A DNA stretch of 64,000 nt, taken from the NCBI GenBank assembly GCA_020161265.1, contig JAIUOC010000002.1:310001-374000 (forward strand), given 5' to 3'. A model generated the notes under the pieces. The model was not told the origin of the DNA, did not search any database, and worked only from the letters and a program-made list of their open reading frames with translations. The position numbers were made by a program, and so were the translations under genes. How positions within the stretch are numbered: position 1 is the stretch's first letter; the number at the start of each line of letters is the position of its first letter. Below, piece by piece: positions 60,315 through 64,000 of the stretch. The stretch comes from Chloroflexota bacterium. GTDB lineage: Bacteria > Chloroflexota > Chloroflexia > Chloroflexales > Herpetosiphonaceae.

Positions 60315-61535
60315 ATGAATCAGCCAATTCCCCAAACTGCTAGTGAATTAGGCTTGATGCAGGGTTTTCCACCTAGCTCAAGTGTTGACCACGCCCAACA
60401 ATTACTCAAACCCTATAATCGCTGGAGTTTCCAACATATTCAGTTGCTCAATCCAGTTGCCGATGTCTGGCGTGGCACTGAGCCAAGCAGCCCATTTGAG
60501 TATGATCTACACGATTTAGATTCAATAGCCTATAAAAATTATCTTGGGCAGGAATTGAGCTTTAATCATATGGTTGAGCAAAGCTACAGCGACGGCCTGA
60601 TGGTTCTGCATCGCGGCAAGGTCATTTACGAACGCTATTTGAATGGTATGCAGCCGCACAGCTTGCATGCTTGGGCTTCAGGCAGCAAATCGGTCACTGG
60701 CACGTTGGCAGCGCTGCTGGTTGCTGAGCAAGTGCTTGATCCTCAGGTAACGGTTGCCGATTATTTGCCCGAACTGGCCAACAGTGGGTTTGGCGATGCA
60801 ACCCTCGCTCATGTGCTGGGCATGAGCACGGCGGTAGGTTTTGCCGAGCAAACTGCTAATTTGGTTACCGAAAATTTCAAGTATGGAGTGGCCTTGGGCT
60901 GGAATCCGCGCCCAGCCGATTATCAAGGCCCAAACAATGTCTATGAATTTTTGCCAAGTATGCTGAAAATTGGCGAACATGGCCAACGCTTTACCTACCA
61001 AACTCCCAATACTGATGTGCTGGCATGGATTATCAAGCGCGTACTGAATTGCAGTTTGGCAGAGGCTGTATCACACTTTATCTGGCAAAAACTTGGGGCT
61101 GAGCGTGATGGGTTGTGGGTGGTTGATTCAGCTTGTGCTGAAACCGCTGGATCGGGTTTTTGCTCAACGCTGCGGGATATGGCGCGATTTGGTCAAATGT
61201 TGCTCAAGCGTGGCGCATTCAATGGTCAGCAAATTCTGCCCGAAACAGCAGTCTTGGCGATTGAGGCGGGGGGCGATCAAGCAGCTTTTGGGCGGAGTGC
61301 TATCGCCCATCCCAGCAACGCCAACTATTCCTACAACTATCAATGGTGGCATACCCACAATCAGTATGGCGCTTATATTGCCAATGGCTATGGTGGGCAG
61401 ATGCTCTACATCGCCCCCAAGGCTGATTTGGTATTTGCTAAAATGAGTTCGTATCCCACACCTACGCCCGATGGCTCGGAATTTTATGCGGCGATGGGTG
61501 CAATTCCGAGCTTGATTACCGCCTTACAAGCATAA
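60315..61535 (+). CDS. serine hydrolase of the beta-lactamase (class C) family
   Basis: A 406-aa protein. The S-x-x-K nucleophile is SGSK in WASGSKSVTGTLAALL, the second motif is the Tyr of FTYQTPNTDVLAWIIKR, and NGYGGQMLYIAPK near the C-terminus replaces the KTG-type motif. This pattern resembles 6-aminohexanoate-dimer hydrolase and esterase relatives more than true beta-lactamases. No signal peptide, so it is cytoplasmic. AAAGGAG precedes ATG; it forms a two-gene unit with the 181-aa protein. Confidence 0.85.
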   Translation: MNQPIPQTASELGLMQGFPPSSSVDHAQQLLKPYNRWSFQHIQLLNPVADVWRGTEPSSPFEYDLHDLDSIAYKNYLGQELSFNHMVEQSYSDGLMVLHRGKVIYERYLNGMQPHSLHAWASGSKSVTGTLAALLVAEQVLDPQVTVADYLPELANSGFGDATLAHVLGMSTAVGFAEQTANLVTENFKYGVALGWNPRPADYQGPNNVYEFLPSMLKIGEHGQRFTYQTPNTDVLAWIIKRVLNCSLAEAVSHFIWQKLGAERDGLWVVDSACAETAGSGFCSTLRDMARFGQMLLKRGAFNGQQILPETAVLAIEAGGDQAAFGRSAIAHPSNANYSYNYQWWHTHNQYGAYIANGYGGQMLYIAPKADLVFAKMSSYPTPTPDGSEFYAAMGAIPSLITALQA

Positions 61536-61542
61536 TATCGAA

Positions 61543-61681
61543 TTTTAACCGCAGAGACGCAGAGAACATAAGGCTATAGACTGGTGGCTATTGGATTAGA
61601 TCTTAGGTATACCAATACATTTTCGATAGCCCAGAGCCTATAGCCTTTCTTCGTGAATCTTCGTGCGCTTTGTGGTTAAAA
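61543..61681. repeat. composite element with TTTTAACC/GGTTAAAA ends
   Basis: Ends TTTTAACC (61543-61550) and GGTTAAAA (61674-61681) are mirrored. Left holds CGCAGAGACGCAGAG, right holds reversed CACGAAG units (CTTCGTGAATCTTCGTG), and the middle has AAGGCTATAG (61570-61579) against CTATAGCCTT (61638-61647). It is the most complete member of the family. Confidence 0.8.
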
Positions 61682-61689
61682 CTGACCGC

Positions 61690-62754
61690 TTAAATGAGCT
61701 TGAGGCTTGGCGTGGCATCGAGCGACCAATCTTGCTGCACGCCCGCTTGATAGCGATAATAGGCGGCAGCGCCAATCATGGCGGCATTATCGGTACACAG
61801 CCAAATTGGCGGGTAGGCTACTGGAATAGGCTTGGCGGTTGCGCTCAAGCGTTCGCGTAAGGCAGTATTTGCAGCCACACCACCCGCCAAAATAATCGTT
61901 TTGGCTTTGTATTCGCGGGCCGCAGCCACGGTTTTTTGCACCAACACATCGACTGCCGAATCTTGAAAGGCCGCTGCAAGCTGAGCGGTGAAGGCTGGGT
62001 CAACTTCAGCAAGTTTAACTTTCTCCATGCGTTCACCCAAGCGATCATTGACCACATTCAGCACAGCGGTTTTGAGGCCGCTAAAACTCCAATCGTAGGT
62101 TCCGCGCAACCATGCTCGGGGCAATTTGAGTGCACCTGGATTAACCCCACGCGCCACTTTTTCCATTTGCGGGCCGCCTGGATAGCCCAAGCCCATAATT
62201 CGCGCCACCTTATCGAACGCCTCGCCCACAGCATCATCACGGGTTTGCCCAAGCAAACGATAATCACCATGATCGTTGAGCAACACCAAGGCCGTGTGTC
62301 CACCAGAGACAATCAAGGCTACACACGGAAATTCTGGGGCTTGGTAGGCCAGATCTTTAGCGGTATGCAGCCACGAAGCATAAATATGGCCTTCGAGGTG
62401 ATTAACCCCGATAAACGGCAAATTGCGCGACCAAGCAATCGCTTTGGCGGTGTTAATTCCAGTTAATAAAGCGCCAGCTAAGCCTGGGCCATAGGTTGTG
62501 GCAACCGCATTAATCGCGCTCCAACCGCCGGGCACTTGGGCCAACACCGTATTAATCACGGGCGTAATCGTCAGAATATGTTGGCGCGAAGCCACTTCGG
62601 GCACAACGCCACCATAGCGTTGATGAATATCGATTTGCGAAGCAACGCTATTGGCCACAATCTCGCGACCATCGCGAATAACGGCGGCGGCGGTTTCATC
62701 GCACGATGTTTCAATCGCTAAAATCGTAAAACCTGCGGGCATTTGCTGTGACAT
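61690..62754 (-). CDS. tsaD: tRNA N6-adenosine threonylcarbamoyltransferase
   Basis: A 354-aa ASKHA-fold enzyme that places the threonylcarbamoyl group on A37 of ANN-decoding tRNAs. It opens with TILAIETSCDETAAAVI; the metal site is HLEGH (histidines), and GGHTALVL, GGPQMEKVARG and AGGVAANTALRERL form the nucleotide pocket. Universal housekeeping gene. AGGA precedes the ATG. tsaB, tsaE and tsaC are not adjacent. Confidence 0.97.
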   Translation of the reverse strand: MSQQMPAGFTILAIETSCDETAAAVIRDGREIVANSVASQIDIHQRYGGVVPEVASRQHILTITPVINTVLAQVPGGWSAINAVATTYGPGLAGALLTGINTAKAIAWSRNLPFIGVNHLEGHIYASWLHTAKDLAYQAPEFPCVALIVSGGHTALVLLNDHGDYRLLGQTRDDAVGEAFDKVARIMGLGYPGGPQMEKVARGVNPGALKLPRAWLRGTYDWSFSGLKTAVLNVVNDRLGERMEKVKLAEVDPAFTAQLAAAFQDSAVDVLVQKTVAAAREYKAKTIILAGGVAANTALRERLSATAKPIPVAYPPIWLCTDNAAMIGAAAYYRYQAGVQQDWSLDATPSLKLI

Positions 62755-62839
62755 GAATTCCTACGTTCTATTTCACCTAGCTGTCAGTTGCGCTACATTG
62801 ACGCTGTGCCGTGGCTATGGCATGATATGAGTGGTAAAA

Positions 62840-62871
62840 ACGACAACACCCCGTTTTTGGGGTGCTGTCGT
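62840..62871 (-). terminator. terminator of the His-rich protein gene
   Basis: ACGACA-A-CACCCC (62840-62852) pairs with GGGGTG-C-TGTCGT (62859-62871); TTTTTA follows on the minus strand. Confidence 0.85.
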
Positions 62872-62875
62872 GCGT

Positions 62876-63106
62876 TTAGTGCTGTGAAGTGGTTTCCTCA
62901 GCGTGACTATCAGCAACAACATGCACATCATTTGGATTATGATGTTCAGCGTCGTGATGCTCATGACCATGGTCTGCATCATGATGATCGTGATGGCCAT
63001 GCCCACCAATACTATATTCACGGACTTCACTGGCGGCTTTAACTCGCCGATCATATTCGCCATCGATGGCATCTCGAAATGCCACAAAAAACTCTTTAAT
63101 GCCCAT
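62876..63106 (-). CDS. 76-aa histidine-rich protein
   Basis: A small soluble protein: an N-terminal helical half (MGIKEFFVAFRDAIDGEYDR) and a His/Asp-rich tail with 14 His in the last 43 residues (GHGHHDHHDADHGHEHHDAE). Such tails bind Ni, Zn, Co or Cu. GGAG lies 7 nt from the ATG, and a strong terminator follows, so it has its own transcript. No nickel or zinc enzyme gene is adjacent. Role in metal storage or delivery is an inference. Confidence 0.75.
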   Translation of the reverse strand: MGIKEFFVAFRDAIDGEYDRRVKAASEVREYSIGGHGHHDHHDADHGHEHHDAEHHNPNDVHVVADSHAEETTSQH

Positions 63107-63181
63107 TACGGTTCTCCGTTGAATGATCTGCTGTCGCATTATACCAAAAGTGGCCGCAGGGTGTAAGAAAGATCATAATTC

Positions 63182-63934
63182 ATGTCAACTGTTGGTTGTT
63201 TAATTCTTCACGGCTTTACGTCATGCGCCGATTCAGTCAATCGCGTGCCGAGCCGTTTAGCTCCCCATCATATTCCGTATCGCATGCCCTATTTGCGTGG
63301 TCATGGCACCTTGCCCGAAGATTTGCAGGGCGTAACCTGGCACGATTGGTATGCTGATGCCAATGCAGCCTTGCGCGATTTACGCCACGAGGTCGATAAA
63401 GTTATTTTGATTGGGCTTTCCATGGGTGGCCTCGTGGCCAATCACCTAGCAGCGGCCCATCGCGATGACGTTATTGGGGTAGTTAGCGTGGCCGCTGCCA
63501 TGCGCTTCCATTATAAACATGCCGATCGGGCACGCTATGTTGCGCCAATGCTAGGGATGTGGGGCGACGAAAATCGTGATATGGGCGCAGGTTGGTACGA
63601 TAAAGAGACCGGTCGCCAACATGGCAATTATCGACGCTTTCCGGCTCCGGCCTTTGTTTCGCTTTGGCGCTATGCCAAAGTCGTGGAACAACAATTGCCA
63701 CGAATTACTGCACCAATCTTAATCATTCATTCACATCAAGATCGTACAATTCCAACATCTGCCGCCGAAGCGATCTATCGCCAAGTTGGCTCCAGCGATA
63801 AACAATTACTATGGTTCGATAAAAGTGGCCACGAAATGCTCCGCGATGGCGAATCGCCAGCAGTCTTAGATGCTGTCGAGCAATTCGTGCTGCATCATCG
63901 TGCTCAATATCAATCATCAACAAACAAGGAGTAG
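63182..63934 (+). CDS. Est30-like carboxylesterase (alpha/beta hydrolase)
   Basis: A 250-aa alpha/beta hydrolase: oxyanion loop LILHGFTSCADSVN, nucleophile in LIGLSMGGLVAN, Asp in HSHQDRTIP and His in KSGHEMLRD. The strand order and YLRGHG element match thermophilic carboxylesterase Est30 and monoacylglycerol lipases. It would cleave short-chain esters. Next gene starts 8 bp downstream. Confidence 0.9.
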   Translation: MSTVGCLILHGFTSCADSVNRVPSRLAPHHIPYRMPYLRGHGTLPEDLQGVTWHDWYADANAALRDLRHEVDKVILIGLSMGGLVANHLAAAHRDDVIGVVSVAAAMRFHYKHADRARYVAPMLGMWGDENRDMGAGWYDKETGRQHGNYRRFPAPAFVSLWRYAKVVEQQLPRITAPILIIHSHQDRTIPTSAAEAIYRQVGSSDKQLLWFDKSGHEMLRDGESPAVLDAVEQFVLHHRAQYQSSTNKE

Positions 63935-63942
63935 ATAGCTGC

Positions 63943-64000
63943 ATGCCTGCAAAAACCGATACACCTGAGGAATCGACCAACGGGTCAGCCAATGATCTAT
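63943..64000 (+). CDS. start of a gene cut by the window end
   Basis: ATG at 63943 after AAGGAG (63926-63931) opens a frame coding MPAKTDTPEESTNGSANDL, polar and probably disordered. Too short to identify; it would form a unit with the esterase. Confidence 0.45.
   Translation, partial: MPAKTDTPEESTNGSANDL

Noticed and set aside
60315-61535. True beta-lactamase
   Set aside because: No signal peptide, and the YxN and KTG motifs are replaced; it fits esterase or amide-hydrolase relatives better.
1-64000. CRISPR array
   Set aside because: No regularly spaced identical 25-37 bp repeats with unique spacers; the recurring intergenic modules are irregular and palindromic, and the 59.7-kb repeat has only two copies.
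1-64000. Insertion sequence or prophage
   Set aside because: No transposase, integrase or phage structural gene is visible. The amidase at 4.1-5.4 kb is endolysin-like but stands alone.

Overview
The window looks like a chromosomal segment of a filamentous Chloroflexota bacterium, most like Herpetosiphon. That assignment is an inference from gene content and style: about 50% G+C, many secreted and lipid-anchored proteins, WYFAEG-type repeats, a futalosine-type UbiA prenyltransferase, and many short palindromic intergenic repeats. No search could be run. There are about 62 protein genes, one tRNA-Cys, and no rRNA, CRISPR array, insertion sequence or recognisable prophage.

Layout. 1-6.4 kb (minus strand): a beta-propeller lipoprotein, two GT4 glycosyltransferases, an amidase/glucosaminidase-like wall enzyme and a UbiA/MqnP-like prenyltransferase. 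6.6-10 kb: serC, a rhodanese membrane protein and homogentisate dioxygenase. 10-14.7 kb: an ABC-2 exporter (ATPase plus two permeases), then an enoyl-reductase-like MDR enzyme divergent from a MarR regulator with a clear operator. 14.7-20.3 kb: isoaspartyl peptidase, sugar epimerase, Crp/Fnr regulator, Uma2, phosphoesterase, a Gpt-like phosphoribosyltransferase and pyrE. 20.3-22.5 kb: a TetR regulator divergent from a cytochrome P450 across a two-box operator. 22.5-31 kb: a leucine-rich/DUF6745 protein with a small partner, an esterase, a pteridine-reductase-like SDR, a solitary DNA methyltransferase, DUF3467, TPR, CbiX, endonuclease V and dipeptide epimerase. 30-33 kb: a STAND ATPase and a separate TPR protein in an almost overlapping pair. 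33-38 kb: a CHAP protein, tRNA-Cys, a GNAT, a 51-aa membrane peptide with a metallophosphoesterase, and a membrane-spanning subtilase-FHA fusion. 38-42.5 kb: two KimA/YdaO-like permeases separated by a strong promoter-terminator unit and a gene relic. 42.5-48.9 kb: a TIM-barrel glycosidase-like lipoprotein, a large degenerate peptidoglycan-recognition protein, mutM and a HAD phosphatase. 48.9-53.3 kb: a four-gene minus-strand operon of two solute-binding-like proteins (one carrying a VWA domain), a coiled-coil membrane protein and a polytopic membrane protein. 53.6-64 kb: NTF2-like, SDR, queA, APH-like kinase, DUF1330, a secreted glycosidase-like protein, a two-gene unit under a doubled operator, tsaD, a His-rich small protein and an esterase.

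The strongest unexplained signals are: (1) a family of about ten 60-200 bp intergenic elements built from a small set of modules (GCAGAGACGCAGAG, GGCTATAG, CACGAAG, GGGGATCGG, GGGGTCAG, GGATGAA), often with mirrored ends; (2) the VWA/solute-binding operon; (3) the subtilase-TM-FHA protein; (4) the split STAND/TPR pair; (5) the LRR-DUF6745 pair; (6) a perfect promoter that runs into a terminator after about 40 nt between the two KimA-like genes; and (7) a 25-bp-period doubled operator embedded in the promoter at 59.7 kb. Most enzymes are housekeeping or solitary and do not form one obvious pathway.
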